From Ruminococcus flavefaciens (GTDB lineage Bacteria > Bacillota > Clostridia > Oscillospirales > Ruminococcaceae), in the NCBI GenBank assembly GCA_002373775.1, contig DFJW01000083.1, forward strand, positions 2,603-66,602: a DNA stretch of 64,000 nt, written 5' to 3'. How positions within the stretch are numbered: the stretch's first letter is position 1; every line of letters begins with the position of its first letter. A program made the position numbers and the translations under genes. Shown piece by piece: positions 1 through 7,822 of this stretch. The notes beneath the pieces were generated by a model. The model did not search any database. It saw only the letters and a list, made by a program, of their open reading frames with translations, and was not told where the DNA came from.

Positions 1-135
1 CTGCCTATTCCACCACAGCGGCATTCAACTGTGTTATTATATCATAAATCAGAATAAAAGTCAAGTAAACTACAACAGATTTTTCAAAAAAAGTACTTCA
101 AACGCGTTTTCGTACCGATAATGAACGTTTTATCC

Positions 136-164
136 TTGACAATGAGCTGAAAATAGGGTAAAAT
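136..164 (+). promoter_or_regulatory. Promoter of the clostripain-like gene
   Basis: The sequence shows -35 TTGACA (136-141) and -10 TAAAAT (159-164) with a 17-bp spacer, about 50 bp before the start codon. Nothing else recognisable lies in 1-135. Confidence 0.75.
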
Positions 165-214
165 TATTTTAATGACATCATAGATCGCAATTATTATAAG
201 TTCAGGAGGTCAAT

Positions 215-2560
215 ATGGCACAGAATGATAAACGGCCACGCGCAAGAGAAAAGAAAGTCACCGGTGAGGGCAAGGAACTCAGAAAGCGCGGTGAAGCACT
301 CGGTACCGGAAGAGTCGGTTCTAAACCTGTTTCGCAGTCATCTGCCGCTGATACGGGTCACAGCGGAGGCGGAATGAAACGAGCTGCTGTAGGCGGAGGC
401 GGCGGAATCGCTATCCTCGCTCTTCTCGCAATGCTCGTATTCGGCAAAGGCGGCGGTCTCGGAAACCTTTTAGGCGGAGGCGGCGGCGGAACTGAAGATG
501 ATGCCAGCAACGGCACATATTCCGCAACCGGCGCAACGTCAGTCGATAACAGCGTAGCCTCGGGCTCACGCGAAAAGCGCACTGTTATCAAGGGAAATAA
601 TCAGGATATCATCAATATTATGGTGTACACCTGTGGAACTGACCTTGAATCAAAATATGGCATGGCAACCAATGATATGGAGGAAATGCGACAGGCAAGC
701 TCCAAATTCGGTGATAAGATCAATCTTATCGTTTATACCGGCGGCTGTAAAAGCTGGAAGAGCAAATCTGTAAATATCAGTTCAAGCAAAAACCAGATTT
801 ACCAGATCAAAGACGGTAAGATCACTTGCCTTGAAAACGATATGGGCAATAAAGTCATGACCGATCCCGCTACTCTTACGGAATTCATAAAGTACTGCAA
901 TAATAATTTCGGGAATGCAAACAGAAATGAACTCATTTTATGGGATCACGGCGGCGGATCTGTCAGCGGTTACGGTTATGATGAGAAAAACGCAAACAAA
1001 GGCTCGATGAGTCTCGCCGGCGTGAGTCAGGCTCTGAAGAATGCAGGTGTTAAATTCGATTTCATCGGTTACGACGCCTGCCTGATGGCAACCGCCGAAA
1101 ATGCTCTCATGCTTGACGACTACGCTGATTATCTGATCGCATCAGAAGAGACAGAGCCCGGAATCGGCTGGTACTATACAGATTGGCTCAAAAAGCTTGC
1201 AGACAACACTTCAATGCCCACACTTGAGATCGGCAAGAATATAATCGACGACTTCGTCACAAAATGTGCTGAGCAGTGCAGGGGACAGAAAACTACACTG
1301 TCAATAATTGATCTTGCTGAGTTCAAAGAAACTGTTCCGGACAATCTGAAAGCTTTCTCAAAATCTATCAGCTCCAAGATATCGAATGAAGACTATAAAT
1401 CTGTATCAGATGCAAGATACAATACAAGAGAATTCGCAACGAGTTCACGAATAGATCAGGTGGACCTTGTTGACCTTGCCTTAAAGATGGACACTGCCGA
1501 AGGCAAGGAATTGAGTGAATCCCTCAGAAGTGCTGTAAAGTATAATCGTACTTCAACTAATATGACCGATGCTTACGGTGTATCAATTTATTTTCCGTAT
1601 CAGCGTACTTCATATGTTGATTCAGCATGCAGCACATACAATCAGATAGGTATGGACTCGGATTACGCTAAGTGCATAAGACAGTTCGCAAGCCTTGAAA
1701 CAAGCGGTCAGATAGCTGCCGGCGGTTCCAATACCTCATCTCCTATCGGTTCACTGTTTGGCACATTTCTATCTTCCGGAGCAGGTGGCGGCACTGATAT
1801 GATCGGCTCGCTGCTCAGCGGTTTCCTCGGCGGAGACAGAAACATTCCCGGACTTGACAGCAGCAATACCGAGTTCATGAACGACCAGGATATAAACACC
1901 GCTGCCGAATACATAGACGCAAACCATCTCGATCCGAGTCAGCTTACATGGAGTTCTGATAATGATACATATACTCTTAAACTGTCAGAAGAACAGTGGG
2001 ATATGGTTCATCTTATTGACAGAAGCATGTTCTATGATGACGGAGAAGGATACGTTGATCTCGGACTCGATAATACATTCAGCTGGACGGATGATGACAC
2101 AGCTCTCGTTGCCGATACAGGCCGTGACTGGCTCGCTATAAACGGACAGCCTGTTGCGTATTATCACACTGATACCATCGAGTATGAGGATGATTATTCT
2201 ATAAACGGATACGTTCCTTGTGAACTCAACGGTGAACGTGCAAATCTCATTATTGTATTCGATCAGGATAATCCGGACGGATATATCGCTGGTGCAGTCA
2301 CTGACTATATCAACGGAGAAACAGACACTATCGCAAAGAATATGACCGAACTCAATGTCGGTGATACTATCGACTTTGTGTACGATTACTATGACTACGA
2401 CGGTAATTATCAGGATTCATACCATTTTGCAGATCCTATGACAGTGACAGATAATATGAAGATCAGCAATGTTACACTCGGCAGCGGAGAATGCCGTATA
2501 ATGTACTGCTTCACTGATATCTATAATCAGGTATACTGGTCAGAAGCAATATCCAGATGA
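215..2560 (+). CDS. Membrane-anchored clostripain-family (C11) cysteine peptidase
   Basis: The 781-aa protein starts with a charged cytoplasmic segment (residues 1-55, KR/EK rich), then a Gly-rich transmembrane helix (about 58-78) and a Gly/Thr linker. A caspase-fold peptidase C11 domain follows from about residue 130. The catalytic pair is visible as His245 in WDHGGG and Cys289 in YDACLMA. The last 230 residues form an acidic extracellular module of unknown function. C11 peptidases cleave after basic residues. The start is set by AGGAGGT 7 nt before ATG. The gene is monocistronic, with its own promoter and terminator. A role in surface or extracellular proteolysis is inferred; the substrate is unknown. 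Confidence 0.85.
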   Translation: MAQNDKRPRAREKKVTGEGKELRKRGEALGTGRVGSKPVSQSSAADTGHSGGGMKRAAVGGGGGIAILALLAMLVFGKGGGLGNLLGGGGGGTEDDASNGTYSATGATSVDNSVASGSREKRTVIKGNNQDIINIMVYTCGTDLESKYGMATNDMEEMRQASSKFGDKINLIVYTGGCKSWKSKSVNISSSKNQIYQIKDGKITCLENDMGNKVMTDPATLTEFIKYCNNNFGNANRNELILWDHGGGSVSGYGYDEKNANKGSMSLAGVSQALKNAGVKFDFIGYDACLMATAENALMLDDYADYLIASEETEPGIGWYYTDWLKKLADNTSMPTLEIGKNIIDDFVTKCAEQCRGQKTTLSIIDLAEFKETVPDNLKAFSKSISSKISNEDYKSVSDARYNTREFATSSRIDQVDLVDLALKMDTAEGKELSESLRSAVKYNRTSTNMTDAYGVSIYFPYQRTSYVDSACSTYNQIGMDSDYAKCIRQFASLETSGQIAAGGSNTSSPIGSLFGTFLSSGAGGGTDMIGSLLSGFLGGDRNIPGLDSSNTEFMNDQDINTAAEYIDANHLDPSQLTWSSDNDTYTLKLSEEQWDMVHLIDRSMFYDDGEGYVDLGLDNTFSWTDDDTALVADTGRDWLAINGQPVAYYHTDTIEYEDDYSINGYVPCELNGERANLIIVFDQDNPDGYIAGAVTDYINGETDTIAKNMTELNVGDTIDFVYDYYDYDGNYQDSYHFADPMTVTDNMKISNVTLGSGECRIMYCFTDIYNQVYWSEAISR

Positions 2561-2588
2561 GTGTAAAAATGCTTATAGCTTAGAAGCT

Positions 2589-2619
2589 AAAAGGCTGCCG
2601 TATAAAGCGGCAGCCTTTT
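2589..2619 (+). terminator. Rho-independent terminator after the peptidase gene
   Basis: Perfect 12-bp stem AAAAGGCTGCCG / CGGCAGCCTTTT with a 7-nt loop, 29 nt after the stop codon. Confidence 0.9.
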
Positions 2620-2686
2620 AAATAAGCGTAGCGCACAGACATATTTAGATAAAAAATAAAAATTTCTATTTTTCGTTTGATGCCTA

Positions 2687-2715
2687 TTGACTTTTTATAA
2701 TGGTTGTAGTATAAT
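2687..2715 (+). promoter_or_regulatory. Promoter of tRNA-Pro
   Basis: -35 TTGACT (2687-2692), 17-bp spacer, -10 TATAAT (2710-2715), ending 11 bp before the tRNA 5' end. Confidence 0.85.
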
Positions 2716-2726
2716 GTTTATGTTGT

Positions 2727-2803
2727 CGAGGTGTGGCTCAGTTTGGTAGAGTACTACGTTCGGGACGTAGGGGCCGCAGGTTCAAATCCTGTCACCTCGA
2801 CCA
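2727..2803 (+). tRNA. tRNA-Pro (anticodon CGG), CCA encoded
   Basis: The cloverleaf folds by eye. The acceptor stem is CGAGGTG / CACCTCG. The D arm is GCTC...GAGT. The anticodon stem is CTACG / CGTAG around loop TTCGGGA, giving anticodon CGG. The T arm is GCAGG TTCAAAT CCTGT. Discriminator A73 and an encoded CCA follow. It reads CCG proline codons. Confidence 0.95.
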
Positions 2804-2810
2804 AGAGATG

Positions 2811-2850
2811 ACCGCTGTATTTTGTGTTTTCACAGAATATGGCGGTTTTT
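2811..2850 (+). terminator. Terminator of the tRNA gene
   Basis: A 16-bp stem (2811-2826 with 2831-2846, including three G-T wobble pairs) is followed by a T run. Confidence 0.8.
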
Positions 2851-2916
2851 ATCGTTCTTAACACAAAAAAGAATATCACGAAATATGACAAATTGAAGAA
2901 AATTTTTATTTTACTA

Positions 2917-2945
2917 TAGACAAATTATGAAAAATGTAGTATAAT
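2917..2945 (+). promoter_or_regulatory. Promoter of the Thr-rich lipoprotein gene
   Basis: -35 TAGACA (2917-2922), 17-bp spacer, -10 TATAAT (2940-2945). Confidence 0.75.
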
Positions 2946-2986
2946 ATTACAGTATCTGGAATTACATTTATTCGGAGGAATATACA

Positions 2987-4231
2987 ATGAATACTTTAAA
3001 AAAGATAGCAGCAGTATCAGCTGTTTTCGCTATAACTGCAACTGCTTGCTCAGCACCTAAGGGAATACTGATCGGCGGCGGTTCAAAGACTGCAATGACT
3101 ATTGACGGACAGGACGTTAATGCCGGCGTATTTATCTACAGTGAGATAATGGCTTATTATAACGCACAGAATCTCATTTACAGCCAGAACGGTTCTATAC
3201 CTACTGCAAAAGAACTCGAAGACTCACATATCGACTCTATGGAAGCTGCTGACTGGATACAGCAGAAGGCTACCGAGTACTGCAAGGACTATATCGCTAC
3301 AGACATTGAATTCAACAAGATCAATGGCGAGCTTACAAACGAAGAACTTAAAGAGATCGACGAAGCTGTAAAGTCTTACCTCGAAGACGACATGATCAAA
3401 GACAACGGCATCGGTGAAGATTCGCTCAGGCTCATAGCAAGCAATAGTTATAAGCAGCAGTACCTGTTCGATTATTATTATGGCATAGACAAGGAGTTCG
3501 GATGCTCTGAAGATGAACTCAAGGAATTCTATGTTGATAATAATGCAAGATATCTGTTCTTCTCAATTGATAAAATGGATACAGAAGGAAATGCACTCGA
3601 AGGTGACGATCTCCGCGATATCCAGAATCTTGCCAAGAGCTATGTTGACGAGATAAATGCTGTAAAGGGCAATGAGGAAAAGTTACTAAAGTTTGAAGAG
3701 GTCCGCCAGGAGTATAAGGACTATATCGCAGCTCAGACTACTACCGTTGCAGCTGATTCAGACACAACAACTACTACAACAACTACGACAACCACATCCG
3801 CTTCCGAAGAGACCACCACTACAACAACTGCTACTCCTGATCCTTATCAGAATGAAGCAACCGCTACAAAGTATACCACTACAACTTCACTTAATCCTGT
3901 TGATGACAATTCCGTGACTACAACGACAACTCCTGCTGAAAAAGCTGAGCGCGACTTCAATGACAAGCTTTTTTCTATGAAGCCATATGTTGCAGAAGTG
4001 TACGATTACAGTGACACTGTTATATACATAGTCATTACAGAAGATGTTGCCGAGCGTCTGACAGCCGATGACCTTTGGAACGAAGACACCATAGACAGTA
4101 CACTTTATAAAAAATACTATAATGATTTCAACGATATGATGACATCACGTTCAGATGCTTTGGATGTGAGCAAGAACGATAAAGCTTATAAAAGGTATGA
4201 TCCTTTCAAGCTGGACATAGACGAAGAATAA
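2987..4231 (+). CDS. Secreted lipoprotein, SurA/PrsA-N-terminal-like, Thr-rich linker
   Basis: The 414-aa protein has a lipoprotein signal with lipobox ATAC, lipidated at Cys21. Residues 35-220 are helical and charged, resembling the chaperone half of SurA/PrsA-type foldases (MTIDGQDVNAGVF, then long Glu/Lys helices). A low-complexity Thr/Ser stretch (about 255-325) interrupts a second helical part. No parvulin isomerase signature is obvious. The start follows GGAGGAAT. It is probably an extracytoplasmic folding or wall-associated lipoprotein, but the function is inferred from weak resemblance. The gene is monocistronic. Confidence 0.6.
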   Translation: MNTLKKIAAVSAVFAITATACSAPKGILIGGGSKTAMTIDGQDVNAGVFIYSEIMAYYNAQNLIYSQNGSIPTAKELEDSHIDSMEAADWIQQKATEYCKDYIATDIEFNKINGELTNEELKEIDEAVKSYLEDDMIKDNGIGEDSLRLIASNSYKQQYLFDYYYGIDKEFGCSEDELKEFYVDNNARYLFFSIDKMDTEGNALEGDDLRDIQNLAKSYVDEINAVKGNEEKLLKFEEVRQEYKDYIAAQTTTVAADSDTTTTTTTTTTTSASEETTTTTTATPDPYQNEATATKYTTTTSLNPVDDNSVTTTTTPAEKAERDFNDKLFSMKPYVAEVYDYSDTVIYIVITEDVAERLTADDLWNEDTIDSTLYKKYYNDFNDMMTSRSDALDVSKNDKAYKRYDPFKLDIDEE

Positions 4232-4241
4232 GCATATAATT

Positions 4242-4286
4242 AACAGCACTCCCATTTTACTGCGATAAAGCAGGGGAGTGCTGTTT
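4242..4286. terminator. Bidirectional terminator between convergent genes
   Basis: The 11-bp complementary arms ACAGCACTCCC and GGGAGTGCTGT carry A and T runs on both sides. The hairpin lies between the lipoprotein gene (+) and the recombinase gene (-), so it can serve both. Confidence 0.8.
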
Positions 4287-5267
4287 TTATTTTTTATCTG
4301 ATACGATATCTGCCAGCGGATTGCTCTCCACCGCATCTCTGACACCTTCATCAGTGAGGTGTGTGTATATCTCTGTAGTCGATATGCTTGAATGACCAAG
4401 CAGCTTCTTCAACTGTAGTATGTCTGTATCGCCGTACTGATACATAAGAGTTGCTGCTGTATGACGCAGCTTATGAGTTGTGATCCCTTTACCGTCAAGT
4501 TCAGCACTTTTTATAGTCTTCTCGACTATTTGCTGAACACGTCGCTTAGATATCCGCTTATTCTGATTACTGATAAACAGTGCTGGTTCATCTGCAGCTT
4601 TAAGGTTATTTCGGCGTATCTCAAGATATTGTTTGAGCGCATCAACACACGCCTTGTTAAGGTACACTGTACGAGTTTTTCTTCCTTTTCCAAGAACAGT
4701 AAAACGGTTCTCATAAAAATCTATATCGCTTATATTTATTCCCACTAATTCACTGAGTCGCAAGCCGCAGTTCAATAGTAAAGTGATTATACAATAATCA
4801 CGCTTGGAGTCACTATGATCAGATGCTTCAAGCAGACGCTTGCTCTCATTAAGTGAAAGGTATTTGGGCTTAGCCGACTTTGGAGCACGCACTTCAATAT
4901 CAGTAACAGGGTTTTTCTCAATTATATGTGCCACCTTGGTAAGATACTTAAAAAAGCTGCGCAGTGATGATATTTTCCGATATCTTGCACGTTCAGCATT
5001 ATTGCGTTCATCAGATGTATATATTATATAGTTATATATATCACTGACCGTGATCTTGTTGAGTTCTTCTGTAGTCATTCCGGATATGTCAGTCTCTTCG
5101 ACTAAACCTGTGCATTCGTTGTACATATAGTGTATATATTTGAGAAACAATCTTACATCAAAGTAATACTCAGATATTGTGCGTTCAGTAAGGTCTAAAA
5201 CCACTTTGATATGTACAAGATAGCTATTCAGAAACTCCGGGTTATCAGAAGACATATAATTTCTCAT
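4287..5267 (-). CDS. Xer-type tyrosine recombinase
   Basis: The 326-aa protein has an N-terminal SAM-like core-binding domain (about 1-110) and a C-terminal catalytic domain. The full catalytic set is visible: Arg170 (CGLRLSEL), Lys194 (LGKGRK), His265 and Arg268 (HKLRH), His292 (LGHSS) and Tyr301 (EIYTHL). It cuts and rejoins DNA through a 3'-phosphotyrosine. The start is placed at MRNYM because GGAGG sits 7-8 nt upstream; a longer TTG-initiated reading lacks this. Immediately upstream lies a perfect 14-6-14 palindrome that is one end of the filamentous prophage repeat. The gene itself is outside the repeats, so it is taken as host encoded (a XerC/XerD/XerS/XerH relative) and the likely integrase of the phage. 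Confidence 0.85.
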   Translation of the reverse strand: MRNYMSSDNPEFLNSYLVHIKVVLDLTERTISEYYFDVRLFLKYIHYMYNECTGLVEETDISGMTTEELNKITVSDIYNYIIYTSDERNNAERARYRKISSLRSFFKYLTKVAHIIEKNPVTDIEVRAPKSAKPKYLSLNESKRLLEASDHSDSKRDYCIITLLLNCGLRLSELVGINISDIDFYENRFTVLGKGRKTRTVYLNKACVDALKQYLEIRRNNLKAADEPALFISNQNKRISKRRVQQIVEKTIKSAELDGKGITTHKLRHTAATLMYQYGDTDILQLKKLLGHSSISTTEIYTHLTDEGVRDAVESNPLADIVSDKK

Positions 5268-5284
5268 TGGTGAATCCTCCGTCC

Positions 5285-5337
5285 AAAGTTGCACCAAACT
5301 GTCATTTGGTGCAACTTTATATTACTTCTTAACAATA
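5285..5337. repeat. attL: left prophage junction with a Xer-like palindromic core
   Basis: Arms AAAGTTGCACCAAA (5285-5298) and TTTGGTGCAACTTT (5305-5318) are perfect inverted repeats around the hexamer CTGTCA (5299-5304). A 14-6-14 layout fits binding of two recombinase protomers, with a 6-bp crossover region as in dif sites. Bases 5296-5337 recur exactly at 12304-12345, and similarity continues imperfectly to about 5348. The left arm is host DNA and the right arm phage DNA. The palindrome also falls in the 5' untranslated region of the recombinase mRNA. Confidence 0.85.
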
Positions 5338-5339
5338 CC

Positions 5340-5367
5340 ATTATACCACATATACAGAAAATATCAA
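5340..5367 (-). promoter_or_regulatory. Phage-borne promoter driving the host recombinase
   Basis: On the minus strand, -35 TTGATA (5362-5367), 16-bp spacer, -10 TATAAT (5340-5345). The -35 overlaps the stop codon of the last phage gene (5364-5366). In the integrated state this promoter sits where the host promoter would otherwise be; compare 12348-12376. Confidence 0.65.
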
Positions 5368-5552
5368 GTGCCTTTAGTATATGGCAACAATCCATAGAAC
5401 CAACAATAGCGACGGATCCGGCACGCAGAACAGTTCCGACGTCCTGGAAGCTGACCGGAGTAACAGTCGTATGTGATCTGTTCGATCACATGACGACTTA
5501 CACCGCAGAGCTTTTTACTACACTTATGTTTCTTATTTATCGGTATTAGCAT
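5364..5552 (-). CDS. Cys-rich 62-aa phage protein (possible zinc ribbon)
   Basis: This is the last gene of the phage operon. The start is MLIPINKK because GGAGGT lies 6-7 nt upstream; a longer reading adds 21 residues without a ribosome site. It is basic and has six cysteines, including KCSKKLC and CSACRIRRYC, which could bind a metal or nucleic acid. It overlaps the preceding gene by 20 bp. No homologue is recognised and the function is unknown. No terminator separates it from the host recombinase promoter, so read-through into the recombinase is possible. Confidence 0.6.
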   Translation of the reverse strand: MLIPINKKHKCSKKLCGVSRHVIEQITYDCYSGQLPGRRNCSACRIRRYCWFYGLLPYTKGT

Positions 5553-5769
5553 TTTTACGACCTCCAATATTAAGTAATAACCGGATATGCTTAGAAACTT
5601 CCCGGAAGGTCTCAAGCTCCTGAAGAGCTACAGCGAGCTCAACACAGTCAGAGATATCTATATCACTTCTGAACCTCAGACGAGCTTGCAACTCATGGAC
5701 GTTTCTTTCAAGCCGGCAGAGATTATTGTATATGTAGCTGCATAGTAATGTTATTTCATCTTGTTTCAA
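5533..5769 (-). CDS. 78-aa helical phage protein, downstream of rep
   Basis: A TTG start overlaps the rep stop (TTGA), with AAGGAGC about 10 nt upstream inside rep, implying translational coupling. The protein is predicted largely alpha-helical and charged (YIYNNLCRLERNVHELQARL). No domain is recognised. The position next to rep suggests a role in replication control or copy number, which is only an inference. Confidence 0.6.
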   Translation of the reverse strand: MKQDEITLLCSYIYNNLCRLERNVHELQARLRFRSDIDISDCVELAVALQELETFREVSKHIRLLLNIGGRKNANTDK

Positions 5770-6746
5770 GATACACCACGCTCCTTAAGAAAGTCTAAGA
5801 TATTGTTTCCATGAGCATCATACTCATTTTTAAGAGAGACATACTTTTGATTAAGTTTTCGACCTTTACGAGAATTATTGATATCGGTGAGGAACTGCGG
5901 GACTCCAACTATATCAATATATGTAGAGATCGCACCGGAAAGCTGATTATTGACAAAACTATAAAGCTTAGTGAAGTCGTAGTTATCAGCTGGTTTGTGA
6001 AAGATTGAAGAAGGTTCGACACTCTCAATGAAGTCAAGCCAGTACTGAGCTGTATGCAGCATAGACATATTTGATGTATTCTCGGAAGGATCCACATACC
6101 TAAGATAATTATTGAGGACAGAATAATACTTATGCTGAATTGTATCATTCAACATAATGAAACCAAGAGCACACTCTTTCCTGATCTGGAGCTCACAACG
6201 AATCCAATGATCTAAGATATCTTCAACTTTCTGCTCCAAACGTTTATCATAAATTCGGATATAGACATTAGATTTCTTAGAACCATGATTGACAGCAATT
6301 CCTTTATTACCAGAGATAACTTCCCAATCCTTAAATCGTGATACAAAATTATGTGACAAAGTCTCACGACAAAGAAGATCCAGATCCAGAACACCGGTAA
6401 AGTCATCATAAGCAACATCGACACGAGTAATATTCATCTGACGTTTATTAGAATCGTCAGAATAATTATCAAGAATTTCTGCAAAAAGACCGTCATAATC
6501 AGCAGTACCGTATTTTTCCCAGGCACGGCAGCCATGACCTGACATCTCGACACAAACGCCCATATCATCACGCCCGTTATAGTGTATAGATATACCGTCA
6601 TAGTAAAGACGATCACGATAACCATAGAAACCTTTAAGAGATTCAAATTTGAGATCAGATAAGCCCAGGAGATCAATAATACCAGTGTGACTATGAATCT
6701 TTGAAGTAAAAGAGATCCAGTCATAAATAATATAGTTTTGTAACAT
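5766..6746 (-). CDS. Phage replication initiator, Rep_trans family (RstA-like)
   Basis: The 326-aa protein starts at ATG after AGAGG. It resembles the Rep_trans/replication initiation factor family that nicks double-stranded DNA to begin rolling-circle replication. Family-like features are DWISFTSKIH at the N-terminus, the RVDVAYDDFTG motif, IRIYDKRLEQ, and the WIRCELQIRKECA segment. CTXphi RstA belongs to the same family. It should act at a nick site in the phage replicative form. The hairpin-rich region just upstream (6774-6872) is a candidate origin. It is the strongest evidence that the element replicates through single-stranded circles. Confidence 0.8.
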   Translation of the reverse strand: MLQNYIIYDWISFTSKIHSHTGIIDLLGLSDLKFESLKGFYGYRDRLYYDGISIHYNGRDDMGVCVEMSGHGCRAWEKYGTADYDGLFAEILDNYSDDSNKRQMNITRVDVAYDDFTGVLDLDLLCRETLSHNFVSRFKDWEVISGNKGIAVNHGSKKSNVYIRIYDKRLEQKVEDILDHWIRCELQIRKECALGFIMLNDTIQHKYYSVLNNYLRYVDPSENTSNMSMLHTAQYWLDFIESVEPSSIFHKPADNYDFTKLYSFVNNQLSGAISTYIDIVGVPQFLTDINNSRKGRKLNQKYVSLKNEYDAHGNNILDFLKERGVS

Positions 6747-6773
6747 AGATAAAACCTCTTGATTTTAGGTTGT

Positions 6774-6872
6774 ACCCCCCTGTTAGCTACAGGGGGTTTA
6801 ACCGCAAATGCGGTTTTTCTTTTTTTGGTGAGGTCCGAGGGGAGCCCTCAGGGCTCCCCCTCTCCCCTCACC
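6774..6872. other. Hairpin cluster: candidate origin / packaging signal
   Basis: Three inverted repeats lie in 100 bp of otherwise noncoding DNA. CCCCCTGT/ACAGGGGG is at 6776-6796. AACCGCA/TGCGGTT is at 6800-6815, followed on the plus strand by a long T run. A nested hairpin at 6827-6872 has outer arms GGTGAGG/CCTCACC and inner arms GGGGAGCCC/GGGCTCCCC around loop TCA. Filamentous phages keep origin and packaging hairpins in such an intergenic region next to rep; the assignment here is by position and structure. Confidence 0.55.
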
Positions 6873-7009
6873 TAATATTCACCAGATAAAATTTTATCAA
6901 TAGCCAAATTAAACATCAGAACAGTTTGAGTATGTTCACAATAAGAAGTACAAGTTTTACATTTACAATAATCACAGATAAAACCTAAAGCATTCATAAC
7001 AGTATACAT
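6872..7009 (-). CDS. 45-aa Cys-rich phage microprotein
   Basis: AGGAGG precedes the ATG, and the first bases lie just past the stop of the Zot-like gene. The product MYTVMNALGFICDY continues with a C-x2-C-x-C-x2-C-x3-C cluster (ICDYCKCKTCTSYCEH), suggesting a small zinc-binding or disulfide-linked fold, then a hydrophobic helix. No family is recognised. Its stop codon lies in the outer arm of the 6827-6872 hairpin. Confidence 0.6.
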   Translation of the reverse strand: MYTVMNALGFICDYCKCKTCTSYCEHTQTVLMFNLAIDKILSGEY

Positions 7010-7012
7010 ATA

Positions 7013-7822
7013 CTACCTCCTACGCTTAGCAGCTCGCTTGTATGCTTTCTGAGCTTCCTTGCTGCCGTCGGAAAAACTATCAAAGGATCCTTGATTCCTC
7101 AAGATCTCTTCATCTGATAGATATTCTTTAGTAAGTAATCCTTGAATAAGCTCAGTAGTATCATATAAGTGTCTGTACAAATCCTTCTGGATCTCAACTA
7201 TAGTACGAGATACACGAGGATTATAAAGCCTGTTAGCACAATAAGCTTCATACTCTTCTATGTCATAAGTAAGACCGGTAAGCAGTCTTGTAAAGGGATG
7301 CGAGAAGGATCCAGAGCATTCAGTGACAGTAGCTGTAATATCTCTGATCTGTTTATCTAAAAGGTTGAAACGCTGAACGGTAGCCATTATCATAAGGTGC
7401 CTTTTTCTGCATTGACAAAGATGCTGAAATACAGGTTTAGGAACGCTATTTTTTCCAGTGCTGAAATCTCTCGAATTGAAAAGCGTTCCGATCTCGTCGA
7501 TAAGGATAAGACTATTATCAGGAGCGTTCAAGATATCTTCAGCAGTATTAAGAGGAAGAATCTCAGTCCATTCAGGGAAATTAGAAAGCTTTATATTAGT
7601 AATAACATGCAGCTGCTTATACTTCTTACAAAGCTTATATGCTTTTATAGTCATTAAGCTTGTTTTTCCTTGTCCGAACTTACCAGTATAAAGATGAATA
7701 CCCCAACCAGGAAAGAGCCGACGCTGATGATACCACTTGTATATTAACTTATCAAAGATATGATAAAAGATAAAAAGAGGATAAAGAAAAAGCTTTTTGA
7801 AGAATAAACCAATCAGCCACAT
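7013..7822 (-). CDS. Zot / pI-like phage assembly ATPase
   Basis: The 269-aa P-loop protein has Walker A TGKFGQGKTS (Gly47-Ser55) and Walker B LILIDE (residues 105-110), plus the family-like stretch GTLFNSRDF. Zot/pI proteins are inner-membrane ATPases that drive extrusion of filamentous phage. A hydrophobic helix lies at residues 3-25, before the ATPase, whereas in Ff pI the transmembrane helix follows the ATPase. The C-terminus is short and highly basic (KRAAKRRR). ATG overlaps the previous stop (TAATG), with GGAGG upstream. This gene is the hallmark that identifies the element as an inovirus. Confidence 0.88.
   Translation of the reverse strand: MWLIGLFFKKLFLYPLFIFYHIFDKLIYKWYHQRRLFPGWGIHLYTGKFGQGKTSLMTIKAYKLCKKYKQLHVITNIKLSNFPEWTEILPLNTAEDILNAPDNSLILIDEIGTLFNSRDFSTGKNSVPKPVFQHLCQCRKRHLMIMATVQRFNLLDKQIRDITATVTECSGSFSHPFTRLLTGLTYDIEEYEAYCANRLYNPRVSRTIVEIQKDLYRHLYDTTELIQGLLTKEYLSDEEILRNQGSFDSFSDGSKEAQKAYKRAAKRRR

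Noticed and set aside
3693..3917. 74-aa Leu/Gln/Pro-rich ORF
   Set aside because: Frame-shifted reading of the Thr-rich linker of the lipoprotein gene.
4287..5267. Tyrosine recombinase as the integrase carried by the prophage
   Set aside because: The direct repeats exclude it from the unit, and no third repeat copy was seen on its far side, so it is better read as host encoded.
5285..5318. Palindrome as a simple transcription terminator
   Set aside because: It lies between promoter and start of the recombinase, lacks a terminating T run at the correct place, and its right arm and core recur exactly at 12304, so a recombination site explains it better.
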